The notes: generated from the sequence alone by a model not told the origin. Counted from the first letter of the stretch, positions 43,037 to 55,539 are shown. The stretch: DNA of 64,000 bases from Areca catechu (GCA_021397845.1 CM038044.1:57821851-57885850), one strand, 5' to 3'. Numbers and translations are program-made.

Positions 43037-43947
43037 TTAGATAAGGGCTTGTTTTCTGAAATTTTTCAGTCCATATATACTTTGTTATTTAAATTATTTC
43101 TCCCTAACCAAAACTCTAAAAATTATGAAATTCATTTTGTTGGATTCATCATAATTCACATTCAAAATTTTTTCAGATTTTATTTCTTCCTATGAATTTT
43201 CTGCAAGCCAAAATACAGCCTGAAAAGTTTTGGCTCTATTTTTTTCAGCAATACAAGTTTGGAAGTTTTAGGGTTTTGTTTAGCATTTTTTGCATATCTT
43301 TTAATTTTAGTATATTTCCTGCATATTATGCCATAATTTGCATATTTTCTTCTATTTAATAAAATACCAAAAAATTACATATTCTCCAAAAAAATACCAA
43401 AAAAAAAACCTCTAAACCCTAATTTGCATCCACATCTGCCTGCCATCATTGCATAATCTACCTTTAAGGGCACTCTTGATATATCAGATGGGGGGAGGAT
43501 TTGATCACCTCTCCTTAGCCCAAATTTACATCCCTTGCATTCGGTTCCAAGCCTTAACCTAAAATTAACTAGACTTAATTTGCCCTAGTGGGCTAGGGAC
43601 ACCAACTGGTCGGGTCCGGGCTAAGTGTCAGATCATTGTGTCAAGCTAACCTGTGTGTGCCTTGTGCTCAGTGTCTAGAATGGTGGTTCAGGGATTCAAT
43701 CCCGAAGGGCTTGTGTGCTGGTCCACCTACCTGGCCAATCTCTGATTGGTGTCTAGGCTTGGCAACGAGGGACCTAACACTCCCCATACACCTGCCTAGC
43801 TAAGTACAAGGTTACTATAGGCTAGTTTGCCACTCTGATTGAGCATCTAGTTTGGATTCTAGATCTAGTCAGCTGTAGTCGGTATGATTGAGTCTTGCAT
43901 GAGCATTAGATTATGAGTCCCATCTCATTCACTATCTTTCTGAATCC

Positions 43948-45402
43948 ATGGACCATTTTGATGCCAAATTTGATGCCCTTGGAGAAAGGTTAGTCTAAAC
44001 CCTCAATCTTAGGTTTGGGCAAGCAAATGCCCAATTGACCCAGAAGCTTGAACAAATATAAGCTTGAACAAATAGATGCCTGACTAGGAACCCTAGAGGA
44101 GACACGTAGGACCCAGTCTGAGCCTGATCCTGAGTCCCCTCAGCCTAGGAGAACCCCTCGCCATGACCCATACTATGATACTGAACCTAGGAGGATCCCA
44201 AATCCTGATCCCTACCGAGAGGTTGAACCTAGGAGAGCCCATCGTCATGACCCATACTATGATACTGAACCTAGGAGGACCCCAAACCCTGATCCATACC
44301 TTGAAGCTGAACCTAGGAGAGCCCATCGTCATGACCCAGTCCCTAAGGTTAGTCCTAGAAGACCCAATCAGGATTTTGTAGACCAGGAAGATGGATCCTA
44401 TTTAGCCACATCCTATAAGCCTAGTATACCCACAACCTATAGATCTTATGACTCCAAATCCTATGAACCTAGAACCTATGAATCCAGAACCTATGAACCT
44501 GGATCCTATGACTCTAGATCCCATGATCATAGATCCTATGCACCCACACCCTACGAGCCTAGTAGACCCAACACCCAATATTCTGACCCATATAGGGAGT
44601 CCAACCCTAGGAGAACCCAATATTCTGACCCATATAGGGAGTCCAACCCTAGGAGAACCCAATATTCTGACCCATTAGGGAGTCCAACCCTAGGAGAACC
44701 CAATATCCTAACCCATATAGGGGGCCCAGCCTTAGGTGGACCCCATACCATGATCCATCCTTAGAACCTAACCATAGAGCTGACCCAAAATTCTATGACC
44801 CCAGATCCTATAATCCCATGACCCATAGATCTGCACCCTTGTCCTATGAGCCCAGAGAACCCATAACCCCTAAGTATCAATCTAGTACTAGTCAGGTTTC
44901 CCTTAGTCAACTTGAATCCCATAGGATTAGTATCCCTAAATATGAGCCCAGTAGTGAGCCACTACCCCTTAGGCAACCTGAACCTACTAGGATTAGTGTC
45001 CATAATCAGAAACCAGGACCTAGCCAATTTTTCCCTGGCCGACCTTCTCCAACCATTCCTGAGATTGATAAGGCTTACATTAACACGGAAGTGTATGAAG
45101 CTAATGCGAGCCTAGTGGATGAGTATGGAGGAGAAGAGGAGACACCTTTAGTAGACCTAGAATTAGCTGACCCAGTAGATACCCAGGTAGAAACCAACCC
45201 AGAGCTAGTTGACCTTGACCACATCCAACCTAAAGCTATAATGGAAGAACAAATAGAGGAAGAGAACCTAGGTACTGTTGCTAGAGCCTTACCTGAGGAA
45301 ACCATAGAGGAGAGCCAAATTATAGAGTCTAGTCTAAAAATACAAGAACCAGAAGAATTTATTAAGGACCTGATCTCTTTGAATCAGTACCCTCGGGATT
45401 AG
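43948..45402 (+). pseudogene. Gag of element A with expanded EPRR repeats, core domain deleted
   Basis: The start is MDHFDAKFDALGERLV, matching the gag starts of elements B and C in style. From about 44100 the frame repeats DPYYDTEPRRxPNPDPY and EVEPRRAHRHDP blocks, then SYEPRTYESRTYEPGSYDSR, then three near-identical PNTQYSDPYRESNPRR blocks. A frameshift near 44670 follows, and the reading continues from 44818 to 45402 as an acidic region with VYEANASLVDEYGGEEE, which corresponds to VYQANENLAEEYEEE in element B. The retrotrans_gag core and the zinc knuckle are absent between these parts. Confidence 0.75.
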
Positions 45403-46490
45403 CCCCCTCCTATAGTTCCCATTAAGGACCTCTTCCCCGAAATTGGCGACCCATCCTTCCATTATGCAAACCCTGTAGATATAGCTCAACCTCGTAAGGT
45501 TAACCTCATTAGTATAGGATTGATTAGTTCCTGACACCCCGTCTTTTATCCTACTTTATCCAACTAACCATGAACCTTTTTCTCTACCCAACCAAACTAA
45601 TTCTGAACCCACTTCCTATTTTCTGCCCTTTCCAGACATCTCCAACATTTCTAGGATCATTAGATTGCATTTAGTTGAGATTAGCATATTGCATGCATTC
45701 ATTACGCATGTTAGGTTTGCATTATACTTCTGGCATACCCTTTGGCATTTGCTTGGAGTCCATTGTAAATACTCTTGTGCACACCACACTAGGGTCAGAC
45801 CTAGAGAGTCTATAGTCTCTTAGGTTTAGGCCCGTAAAAGTCTAATAAATTTTCTTCGATAGGAATGCAAAGTCAAGTCTATTAGGTGTTAGTTTGAGTC
45901 CTTTGCATCATCTTGTTAGGAGTCTGCATGTGCCTAGCATGTTCACCACCTGCACTAATCTTAAAACAACTGGCTAATTCTCGAAGATGGACCAAAGAAT
46001 TTGATGTAGTGGATTCTATCTTGGTTAGGCTTAGGCCTAAAAGAAGCTTCATGCTCGCAGAGCAGGACCTTTTAAAGTGATAGAGAAGGTTGGATCAAAT
46101 GCCTAGGTGTTAGATTTGCCTTCGAATTTGGACATTAGTTCTACCTTCAATATTACAGACCTGGTTGAGTATAGGAAACCGGCAATGATACCTAGTGAGG
46201 CCTTTGGACCTATTCCTTTTCATTGTGAGTGACCCTAACCCAGAGTGTCCACTAACAAATTGGCCTGAGAGAGGAGAACGGATCGAGCATATCTTGGACG
46301 ATCAAGCCATCACGACCAGGGGCCGTGGCTATCAACGCTTCCTGGTCCGATGGTAAGGCCGGCCAGAGTCGAACGATTCATGGATTTCTTGAGAGGACTT
46401 GCAATACCTCAACCCAGACCTTCTCGAGAGATATGTGAGCCAGTCTGATCTTCACTCGACAGGGTCGAGTTCCTCCCACCCCGGGAGAAT
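45403..46490 (+). pseudogene. Residual pol tail with chromodomain of element A
   Basis: After about 500 bp of unassigned sequence, the C-terminal pol tail is readable from about 46010. It has AGPFKVIEKVGSNA-like and STFNITDLVEYRKPAMIPSE segments, then a chromodomain reading RIEHILDDQAITTRGRGYQR, FLVRW and WIS.EDLQYLNPDLLERY, and a final STGSSSSHPGRI. Chromodomains of this type bind histone marks and direct integration into heterochromatin. Stops (for example after FLVRW) and frameshifts show decay. The final purine run before the LTR is short. Confidence 0.78.
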
Positions 46491-47438
46491 TGGTGGGGAC
46501 ACCAAAGGCACCAGAATAAGATAGAGGCTTTTCAACCCTCTATGAATTGATCAATAATTTATGAGTCCATCTGTAATAAGGGCTTAGTCCATCTGAGTCC
46601 ATTTTAGTTGTTATTTGAGTCTTTTGAGTTGTTATTTCAGTTCTGTACTAGTCAGCTCATGTTAAGCTAGTTCAGTCCAATTCTAGTCAGCTCATATTGA
46701 TCTAATTTTATTTTTTTGAGTCCTGTCCAAGCATACTGAAGACTCAAGACTATATCATACAAGTGAAGACCAAGTCTAACTACATTGAAGACATGGAAGT
46801 ATAGCCCAAGTCCAACCCAGCTTGAAGATTTGAAGACCCCAGGAGGAAAATTCAGAAAACCCTGATTTCTTGCAGATGCCCTCCAGATGCCCAGATTCCC
46901 TTCCAGATGCCAAAGTATATTCATAGATAAGGGAAACCATGATTCCAGAGGTCCATCTGCATCCTAGCCCAAAGAAATCAAGTCCAGGTGCCAAGCTCAA
47001 GCCCCTAAAAAGCAAGATACCAGGGAATATTCCTGCTACCTGGCTACCAGGCCACCCCAGCTTCCAGAGGCCCAAACCCATGCGCCCGAGCCCCTTTGGG
47101 CCGGCCCCTTGCTGCTCTTAGAAGCCCAACACACCCCCTAGGTGTCCTTGGAGTGTTGGCCAAGTCAAGAGAATTTTTAGGGATTTTTCTACCTAATGTT
47201 TCCTTATTTTATAGCTAGGGTTTGAGAGGGAAAAGGATTCTTATGTAAAGACTAATGTGCCCTTACTTGGAGCCCAAGGTTAAGGGTCTATTTAAGGGAC
47301 CCTAGCCTCTTGTATGAAGAGAGATTTTGATATATGAAATAAACCTTGAGTTCTTCTATTGCTTTGTGTGATTACCCTACTGTGTGCATAAAGGGGTTTG
47401 AGAGTTCTTCTTCTCAGTATTTGCAACCATCTTCCTGC
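46491..47438 (+). repeat. 3' LTR of element A, truncated at its right end
   Basis: It begins TGGTGGGGACAC and follows the 5' LTR closely up to CTTCCTGCC at 47438, corresponding to about 42527 in the 5' copy. The last ~500 bp are missing. There it joins the 3' end of the element B pol frame in opposite orientation. Confidence 0.88.
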
Positions 47439-50400
47439 CCAAAAGGCTCACTAGGTATTAGTACTGGTTCTTTGTATTCTACTAGGTCTAAAACATTAAA
47501 GATTGTACTGATACCCATATAAGGTGGAAGTTCCAAAACATATGCATTAGGCCCTATTTTCTTTAAGATCTTGAAAGGTCCCGCTCCGCGGGCATGCAGC
47601 TTCTTTATGGTTTCAGAGGGGAACCGTTCAGGGTTGAGCCTAATCATCGCATAATCCTCTTCACAGAATTCTTTAGCCCTCTTATGTGAGTCAGGTAAGT
47701 GTTTGTAAGTTTCATTGCTCAGGTTGATCTTATTACTGATTTCTTTATGCAGATTTGTGACATGCTGTGCAAAAGCCTCAGCAGACTCAGAGACTCGTGT
47801 GTGAATAGGTAGTGGGATTAGATCTAAAGGCTTCGTAGGCTTGTAACCATGGACTATCTCAAAGAGACTTTTGCCCGTAGATCTATTGACTGAACTATTG
47901 TAAGCGAACTCAGCACGTGGCAATAACAAATCCCAGTTTCCTAGACTTTCTCCCACTAGGAATCTCAGCAAGTTCCCTAGACTTCTATTTACAACCTCGG
48001 TTTGTCCATCAGTCTGGGGATGGTAGACTGTGGAGAATTTCAGTCTGGTTCCTAAGAGATGCCAAAGGATTTTCCAGAAGTAACTTGTGAAGCGGACATC
48101 CCTATTAGAAACTATGGTTTTTGGTAACCCGTGGAGTCTGACTACTTGATCAAGAAAGAGTTTGGCTATCCTAGAGGCATCGGAAGTTTGGGAGCAAGGT
48201 ATGAAATGGGCCATTTTTGAAAACCGGTCGACCACCACAAAGATTGAATCATGTTTTTGAATGGTCTTGGGGAATCCTAGAACAAAGTCCATGCTTAAAT
48301 CCTGCCATGGACACTCAGGTACAGGCAATGGAGTGTATAGCCCGGTATTCTTCTTTTGCTGCTTTGCAACAGCACATATCCTACATCGGGCTACAAGGTT
48401 TGCTACTTGTTTCCTAAGGCCTGGCCAGTAAAATTGTTCCTCAACAGCCAAGATAGTCTTGTTTCGTCCGAAGTGGCTAGCCAAACCTCCCGCATGTATC
48501 TCCCAAACTAAAAAATCTCTTAAGGAGGTTCTTGGGATGCAAAGCCTACCGCATAAAGCTACCTTATTGTCAATTCCCGATTGATGTTTTAGGATAAAAG
48601 TATAGGATTGGATGTATTCTACCCATTTGGCATGCCTAGGTTTTAGTTTCTTTTGGGAACTCAAAAACCTTAGGGCTACATGGTCTGAAAATAAAACAAA
48701 TTCTTGCGGTAGGAGATAATGCCTCCAATACCTTAATGCTTGCACTACCGCATAAAGCTCCCAATCATATATGGAGTATTTCTTCCTGGCTTCATTAAAT
48801 TTCTCACTAAAGAATGCTACGGGATGGTTCTCTTGACTCAGATCTCCACCAATCCCTACTCCCGAAGCATCGCATGCTACTTCAAAGACCTTAGAAAAAT
48901 TGGGTAGCCTTAAGACTGGTGCTTGGGTCATCTTATCTTTGATGTGATGGAAGGCCTTATCAGCTGACTTCATCCATTCAAATTGGCCCTTCCTAATACA
49001 ATCCGTGATAGGAGCAACTATAGTGCTAAACCCTCTAATAAATCTTCGATAAAACGTAGCGAGGCCATGAAAACTTCTTACTTCGTGAATATTATTGGGT
49101 GTTGGCCACTCTACAATTACCTTAACCTTCTCAGGATCAGCGGATACTCCTTCAGGGGTCACAACAAATCATAGGAAGATAACTCTAGTAGTCATGAAAG
49201 CACATTTCTTTAGGTTGGCAAAGAGGTTATCTTTCCTAAGTGCTAAACAGACCTGCCTCAGATGTTGTTGATGATCTTCTCTAGTCCTACTATAGATAAG
49301 TATGTCGTCAAAGTAAACGACAACAAATTTTCCAATAAAGGCCCGTAGGACTTGATTCATGATTCGCATAAAAGTGCTATGGGCGTTTGATAACCCAAAA
49401 GGCATGACTACCCATTCAAATAACTCGCCCTTAGTTTTAAAGGCAGTCTTCCATTCATCCCCTGGTCTGATCCTAACTTGGTGATAGCCGCTCTTCAGGT
49501 CAATCTTAGAAAATATAGTTGCACCGGCCATCATATCTAATATATCATCCAAGCGGGGAATGGGAAACCTATACTTCACCATGATTTTATTTATGGCATG
49601 ACTATCAACACACATTCTCCATGTGCCATCTTTCTTAGGGGTAAGTAAGGTTGGGACAGCGCATGGACTCAAACTTTTCCTAATGAATCCTTTCTTTAGG
49701 AGTTCTCCTACTTGTCGTTGTAATTCTTGGTGCTCCGTAGGGTTCATTCTATAATGGGGAAGGTTCGGTAGGGTTGCTCCGGGGACTAAATCTATCGCAT
49801 GTTGTATATCCCTAAGAGGTGGGAGTTGGTCGGGTAAGTCATCGGGGAACACGTCTTTGAACTCCTCTAGCACTTCACTGACTTCTGGAGGTTATTCTTT
49901 TGAAAGAGGTTCTTGATGATCCTTAATGGTCAAAATCCAAACAGGTGATCCATTGCTAATTTCTTGCTCCATTTCTTTAGCAGTGATCACGTTTATCCCT
50001 TTTTTCTTATCACTCAATTTGCTTGATCCTCTCTTAATGGGGTTCTTAGGTGGAGAAGAATGGATTACGATCTTCTTTCTATTATGAGTAAACGAGCACG
50101 AATTAGAACGACCATAGAGTGTTACATCAAGATCGTACAACCATGGTCAGCCTAGGATTATGCTACTTACTTCCATTGGAAGTACATCGCACCATATTTT
50201 CTCTAGGTAAGATTGGAACTGAATGGTTACTAGGCACCTAGACTTAATGGAAATCGTGGTTGAGTCTATCCAGGATACCTTATAGGGATTGGGGTGGGGT
50301 ACGGTGGGTAATCCTAGGATTTTTACTGTGTTGGTAGATATGGCATTGACACAGCTACCGCTATCTAAAATGACTTTGCATACTTTTTCACCTATCTTAA

Positions 50401-51844
50401 TGAATGTCTGTAGGATGCTAGTCCTACGCCAATCTTCTTGGGTTTTAGCCTGGGTGAGAATACACCTAACCACTCCTATCAGATCTTGATCTACCAGGAC
50501 TTTCTCTTCCTCATACTCTTCAGCCAAGTTCTCATTTGCCTGGTATACTTCCTCCTCAAATTCACCTTGGGATTCTACGGCTTCCTCTTCTACTTCCCCT
50601 ATGTGTAGGGCTCTATTGGGACAGCTGCTAGAATAGTGACCCACTTTGTTACACTTGAAACAGGTGTTTGGAGTTCTTTGGGTCTTAGGTGTTTTCTCCT
50701 TGTCATCTCTTCGGGTCACAGGCACATTAGGATTGGGTCGGTTGAATCTAGGCTGATTGGATCCTGACTGCTGGTAAGGTGCACTAGTCCTAGGGGCTTC
50801 GGGCCTACGATAGACTGGACCTCTATGGAATCTCTCAGCATCCCTAGCTATCTGATAGGCCAATTCTAGGTCATGTACCTCTCGCATGAACAATTCTCTT
50901 TGAATTTCTTCCCTCAGTCCGGCTCTAAATCTAGACAAGGTCACCGACTCAGATTCATCAACATTGCACCTCATAACGAATTCGTCAAACTTCGCTATGT
51001 ACTCTGCGACACTCCTATTTCCTTGAGTAAGTCTTTGCCATTGATCTAGGAGTCTTTGGTGGTAGGACATAGGAAGGTATTTCTCCCTAAGCCTAAGTTT
51101 CATAGCTCGCCAGGTCACTATGGGCACATCACCTCTCTGTCTAGTGAGTCTCTCAACGTTTCCCCAATATAACCTAGCTTGGCGCACAAGTTTAAGCTTT
51201 GCAAACTTACACTTGTGCTCTTCACTCATCTCAAACCAGTCAAAATACTGGTCCATCTCACCTTCCCAATCAATGTAGATCTTAGGATCTAGAATTCCAT
51301 CAAAGGTGGGAGCTTCCAGCCTAATGTTCTTCATGGTTCGGTCATCTTGATCAAAGTGAATTGGGGTGGGTCTCCTGACATTGGGTTCATAGTTAGGCTC
51401 ATGATGGAATCTCCTTGGGTTGGGATCGATGGTTTGATCAGTTTCGGGTCCTCTAGGAAATGGATCATAAAACTGATCTTGGGGAGCTCTCCTAGGGTTT
51501 GTTTCATAGAGAGGGTTTTGATATGGAATCCTTCTATGGTTCAATGGGGTCTCGAGTTCAGGTGCAAGACTAGGCTCAGGCTCAGTCTGGGCTTCATGAT
51601 TGCTTTCAGGGGTTCTAGCCTCTAACTGATCCAACCTAGTAGTGATGTGGGCTAACTGCTCATTCATGTCTTGGTTGGTTTGTGCCACATTCTGATTTGT
51701 TTGGGCCAATTGCTCAGTTAAACTCTTAGTCAGTTGGGCCACTTGATCATTTAGGCCTTTGATCAAATTCCCTAAGTTTTGGTCCATGGCTACACTTGAC
51801 TGGGCTTGGATTGGTGAATATGGTGTCCCTGCTCTAGTTGTCAT
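47439..51844 (-). pseudogene. Gag-pol polyprotein of element B with three nonsense codons
   Basis: The likely start is MTTRAGTPYSPIQAQSSVAM at 51844. In order come a glutamine-rich coiled N-terminus, PRR motifs, the gag core (FAKLKLVRQARLYWGNVERL) and a CFKCNKVGHYSSSC knuckle near 50640. Protease has ILDSGSCVNAIS near 50350, and reverse transcriptase has YFDDILIYS near 49310. RNase H shows ACDASGVGIGGDL, WELYAVV and SDHVAL. Integrase has the H-H-C-C finger (HAGGLASHF, CRICAVAK) and catalytic MDFVLGFP (Asp), SNRDVRF (Asp) and GQTEVVNRSL (Glu). One reading frame is kept throughout, about 1470 codons, broken only by stops at about 50147, 49892 and 49169. A chromodomain would follow but is cut off at 47439. 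Confidence 0.92.
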
Positions 51845-52855
51845 GCATGCAAATGGACTCAAGTTCGAGCTAAGGTTTCCTAGACCTAGAGCATAAATTA
51901 GAAGTCTAATTAAGTGAACCAACTAGCTAGTAGTACTTATGGGACTTAGCCAGGTAGGTGGAGGGGAGTGAAGGTCCCTGATTGCCAACCTTAGACACCA
52001 ATCTGAGATTGGCCAGGTAAGCGGACCAAATCACAAGCCCTGATGCACCAATCCTAGACACCAAGCCAGTAAGCACACACCAATTAGCTGACACAGTTAA
52101 CTTGACCCTAACCTGAACCCAACTTGTTGGTGTCCCTAACACACTAGGGCAATTAACGTTCTACTCAATTTTAATTAACAAGTTGGGATCGATATGCTGG
52201 TTGGTGATTTTTGGGCTAGGAACAGGTGATGAAACCCTGACCTTATGTCAAATTGATGTCCTTAATTTGATTTCTCATGAGATGAATGAAATGCAAAGGT
52301 GCTGCAGAAGTGTGTTGCAGTTTGAAAGTGGTGTGGAAAACGTGATGAAAAAAATGTCCAAAAATTCTGAAAAATTTACAGAGGATTCCTAACTTATATG
52401 TTTTAATGCAGATGATAGAAATTTTAAAACTAAAATCTGTGCTACTCTAAGCAGATCCTACAAATGAAGATAAATAAAAAGGATAGAACAGAACCCTAGT
52501 GACAGTGTCGAACTGCAGAAATTTTAATTTTTTTTAAAATTTTTTTCTGATGATAAAATTTAATTTGGTGATAACTGACTTAAAAAGTAACAAGAAAAAA
52601 AATATTTCAACAAAAAATTAGTGACTTGCCTTTGGAGCTGCAGATGGATTACAGTAAACAGATGCAAATTTTTAGAAAACAGAACCTAATCAAACAAGTG
52701 CAATGGCTTACCCAAACTTCAATCTAAAAAATTCATGTTCGGCCAGGGGCTCATTATTCCCATGGGTCATGACAGTGTACTAGAGTACAACCGCTCAGGA
52801 GGCGTGAATTTTAGATCTTGCTTGGTTTAAAGAGAACTATTCTACCCTAATGCAA
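51845..52855 (-). other. Leader of element B
   Basis: Between the primer site and gag lies an untranslated stretch with AT-rich parts (52520-52620). The segment at 51950-52150 matches the leader layout of elements A and C, including GGTGTCCCTAACACACTAGG in plus orientation. Confidence 0.55.
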
Positions 52856-52871
52856 CCATGCTCTGATACCA
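52856..52871 (-). other. Primer binding site of element B
   Basis: The plus strand CCATGCTCTGATACCA is the complement of TGGTATCAGAGCATGG and lies three bases from the LTR edge. Confidence 0.86.
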
Positions 52872-52874
52872 AGA

Positions 52875-54489
52875 TGATGCGGCAAGCATATGATTAATGT
52901 TTTGAATATGGTTTGTAGAGCAATGAAACCTAATTACACTAGCATTGTACTCATCATAATAAGACTTAAGGATTATAAGAAATGGGACTTTTACTTGATT
53001 AAAAACAGTCCTAAACTAAGAAGGAAGAAGATCTAGACAATAGGGGCTAATGATTGTGGACTTACCTTGATGAGCTTTCCAACCTTCTTTTGATTCATAC
53101 CTTGAAACTACCAACGCTCAGAACTGAAGAACCTGGATAATAGAGATCAGAATCCTGGACTTGGGGCTTCATCTTGTTGGTTCTTTGTCAAGGTGAACCC
53201 GGTCCATAACTCAAAGACTTCGAAGGACCCTGCAATGAAGATCAAAGTTAAGGAAGAAGGATAAGAACATATAGAAGGGATGGAAGAATTTATGAACTAA
53301 GAACAGAAATTTGAGAAGATCTGGCTGACTCCAATGCCTTCACATGAGCTTGGAAGATTCTTTGCTAGGGAAAAAAATGGCTTTGGCATGGAGGAAAAAG
53401 ATGGGAAACTTTCACATAAGGAAAAAAAAATACAAGACAACTTCTACTTCCAAAATTCAACTTCAATTTTCATTCATTCCCAAAATCCCTCCTTTACAAT
53501 GGGCGTCCAAGGCCTTTAATAGCCTCACAAAGCTAGCTTTTGAAATTTAAAAACTCCCCAAATTGAGGAGGATTACAAGGGGGGGTTGGAGGATTTGGTG
53601 GAGAGTTTGGAGGGATGGGAGGGGTTGGAGGATTTGGTGGAGGACATGGAGGGGTGTGGCCAACCTCCTTGAATTTGAATCTTCCTTGTTGGTGCCAAAG
53701 AGTGATGAGGTGGCTAGTGAGGTGGTGCCTGATGACGTGCCATGATGAGATGGTCTTCTACTTGGATAAGGAATGACATGTGGCGCCAAGTGGTCCTAGT
53801 TGATGGTCCTTTTCTCTTGCTTGGTTGATGTGTCTTCTCTTCTTCATGTGATCAAATTCTGGGGTCCAGAATTTGAGTCTTGTTGCTGGCTTTCATTGCT
53901 TTAAGACTTGATTAACTGAAATAGACTTAACTCAACTGAACTGACTTGACTGACCTAAACTTTAAAACTTGAAACGGACTTACAGGAAATGAAATTTTTT
54001 TTTTTAAAGTAATTACAGGACTCAATAAATACTCTTGATTAATTACAGGACTCTTGAAAAGGAAATGGCTCTTGAAAATAAAACATTTTTGAACTAAAGA
54101 ATACAAGGTAACCTAATTATCTTCGATCCAAATTGGGATAAGGCTAACCTTGTTGGAGTGAAGTTTCTTTCGGTTTCTGGTATCCATACCAGTGGGCCCT
54201 GAGTTGACTTGGATTCTTTCCCCACTTGCTTCCAAGGAGACTAAATTTTAAGACCCACTCTTGCAATGGACCCATACTTCTAATCGACTCAAACTGGACT
54301 CGATTTGTGACTTGACTTAGTACAGGACTCAATTTGACCTAATTGGTCAATGTACGGACTTAATTCAAAGCAAAATACAATTACAAATTTGAGGCTTGGA
54401 GTCTTATTACAAGACACAAAGAAGTGGAACCCTAATCTGAGATCCACAGAGGGTTAAGGAGCCTCTGTCGAATCCTGGTGCCCACACCA
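52875..54489 (-). repeat. 5' LTR of element B
   Basis: On the minus strand it starts TGGTGTGGGCACCAGGATTC at 54489 and ends CCGCATCA at 52875, about 1.6 kb. The first 60 bases match the start of the element C LTR at 4411. A G-rich repeat of GGTTGGAGGATTTGGTGGAG lies on the plus strand at 53577-53655. Confidence 0.85.
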
Positions 54490-54992
54490 GATAACCATCG
54501 GTCGACTAGAACTCAGCAACCTGACCTACTTGAATAGTTTGACTAACTCATAAAGTCTGACCAATATAAGGACAAATAATGAGTCAGCAACTTGATTCGT
54601 CGATCGATTCAAGAAGAATAAGGTTGGCAAGAAAAGGAGTCGTTATCCTAATGGAATAACTACTAATCATTATAACGAATCCACATCAGTTTCAACAGTA
54701 TAATGTTGGAACTAACCTTTTCCAACTTAATTCTATTAAGGCAAATTCTTATGAATACCGATAAGAGGGGATCTTCGAGGTAAGTAAAAAAAAAATACTG
54801 GTTGAGTTTTTCCTGACTCTACTTTAGCTTCTCCAAGATTCTACAATTATTGATTGAGCCCTTGCTGACTTAAGCATTGGAGTGTCTCCCACCGGAAATA
54901 CTCTAGTGAGTGGGTTTGTTTTGCAAGAGCCTCGGAAGAATTGGCTAGCAAATCTGATGGTGCGAAGGGACCTCTCAGGTTTGGCATCAACA
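54490..54992 (+). repeat. Tat-like LTR, left end cut by element B
   Basis: The segment is a diverged relative of the outer Tat LTR: ACTCATAAAGTC, TGGCAAGAAAAGGAGT, ATTCTATTAAGGCAAA, CCGATAAGAGGGGATCTTCG and CTTGCTGACTTAAGCATTGG then AGTGTCTCCC occur in the same order. It ends TTTGGCATCAACA. No primer site or gag of its own follows. Confidence 0.68.
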
Positions 54993-55539
54993 AAACCTTT
55001 AAATGAAGATAGGTTTAGGATGATTAGAAGAAAATTAGGTATTTGTGATCCCTTTGATTAAAATTCCTCTTCTCTACTTAAGGATTAATTTATTTAGATG
55101 AATTCCTATGATTCTGAATCTATTAGAATAATCAAAACCATCTTTGAAACCCTTCTAGAATAATTTTTTTGCCAAAATCTTTTGAATTTCCTCTAATCTA
55201 GATCCAAGTTGACTCGAGCTTGAATCCAAGTCAACTCGAGTCGGAGTTGACTCAATAGTTCCCTCAAGTCAACTCGAGTACAGGCCCAAGGTTTTTAATA
55301 TAGGAACCCAGAGGCCCCTATTTTAGGCATTTAGATCATTTCCCACCTTTAGAATAGTAGAATCTCTCATCCAAACTACTATCATTTCCCAGAGGCCCTT
55401 ATTTTGGGCATTTAGATCAATTCCCACCTTTGGATGAGAGATTCTACTATCCATTTCTTCAAAAATTTCAGATATACCCACTTTCCCCTGTTTTTGCTTT
55501 GATTTCAACCTATTTCCATGTAAAAATATGTCCATGAAA
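54993..55539. other. AT-rich stretch with GACTCGAG-type repeats, no gene recognised
   Basis: At 55205-55280 the words GTTGACTCGAG and GTCAACTCGAG alternate several times. Two phrases repeat at 55313-55345 and 55387-55430 (CAGAGGCCCxTATTTTxGGC and ATTTAGATCA). No coding frame can be assigned. Confidence 0.4.

Larger units (their letters stand above)
41569..47438 (+). mobile_element. Element A: chromovirus derivative that has lost most of pol
   Basis: It has a 5' LTR (41569-43022), an initiator-Met primer site, a leader, a decayed gag with expanded repeats (43948-45402), a short pol tail with chromodomain (about 45990-46490) and most of a 3' LTR (46491-47438). Protease, reverse transcriptase, RNase H and most of integrase are missing. 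The two LTRs are about 96% identical over their first 250 bp by eye, so this is one of the younger insertions in the window. It would have needed proteins from another element to move. Confidence 0.83.
47439..54489 (-). mobile_element. Element B: 3'-truncated chromovirus (Tekay/Del-like) on the minus strand
   Basis: Read on the minus strand it has a 5' LTR (54489 to 52875), an initiator-Met primer site, a leader (to 51845) and a single long gag-pol frame that ends at the junction with element A at 47439. The chromodomain, 3' untranslated region and 3' LTR are gone. It is the least decayed element in the window. Confidence 0.88.

Noticed and set aside
44093..44751. Glycine/tryptophan-rich open frames on the minus strand opposite the element A gag
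   Set aside because: They are shadows of the repeated EPRR and PYRESNPRR codons on the plus strand.
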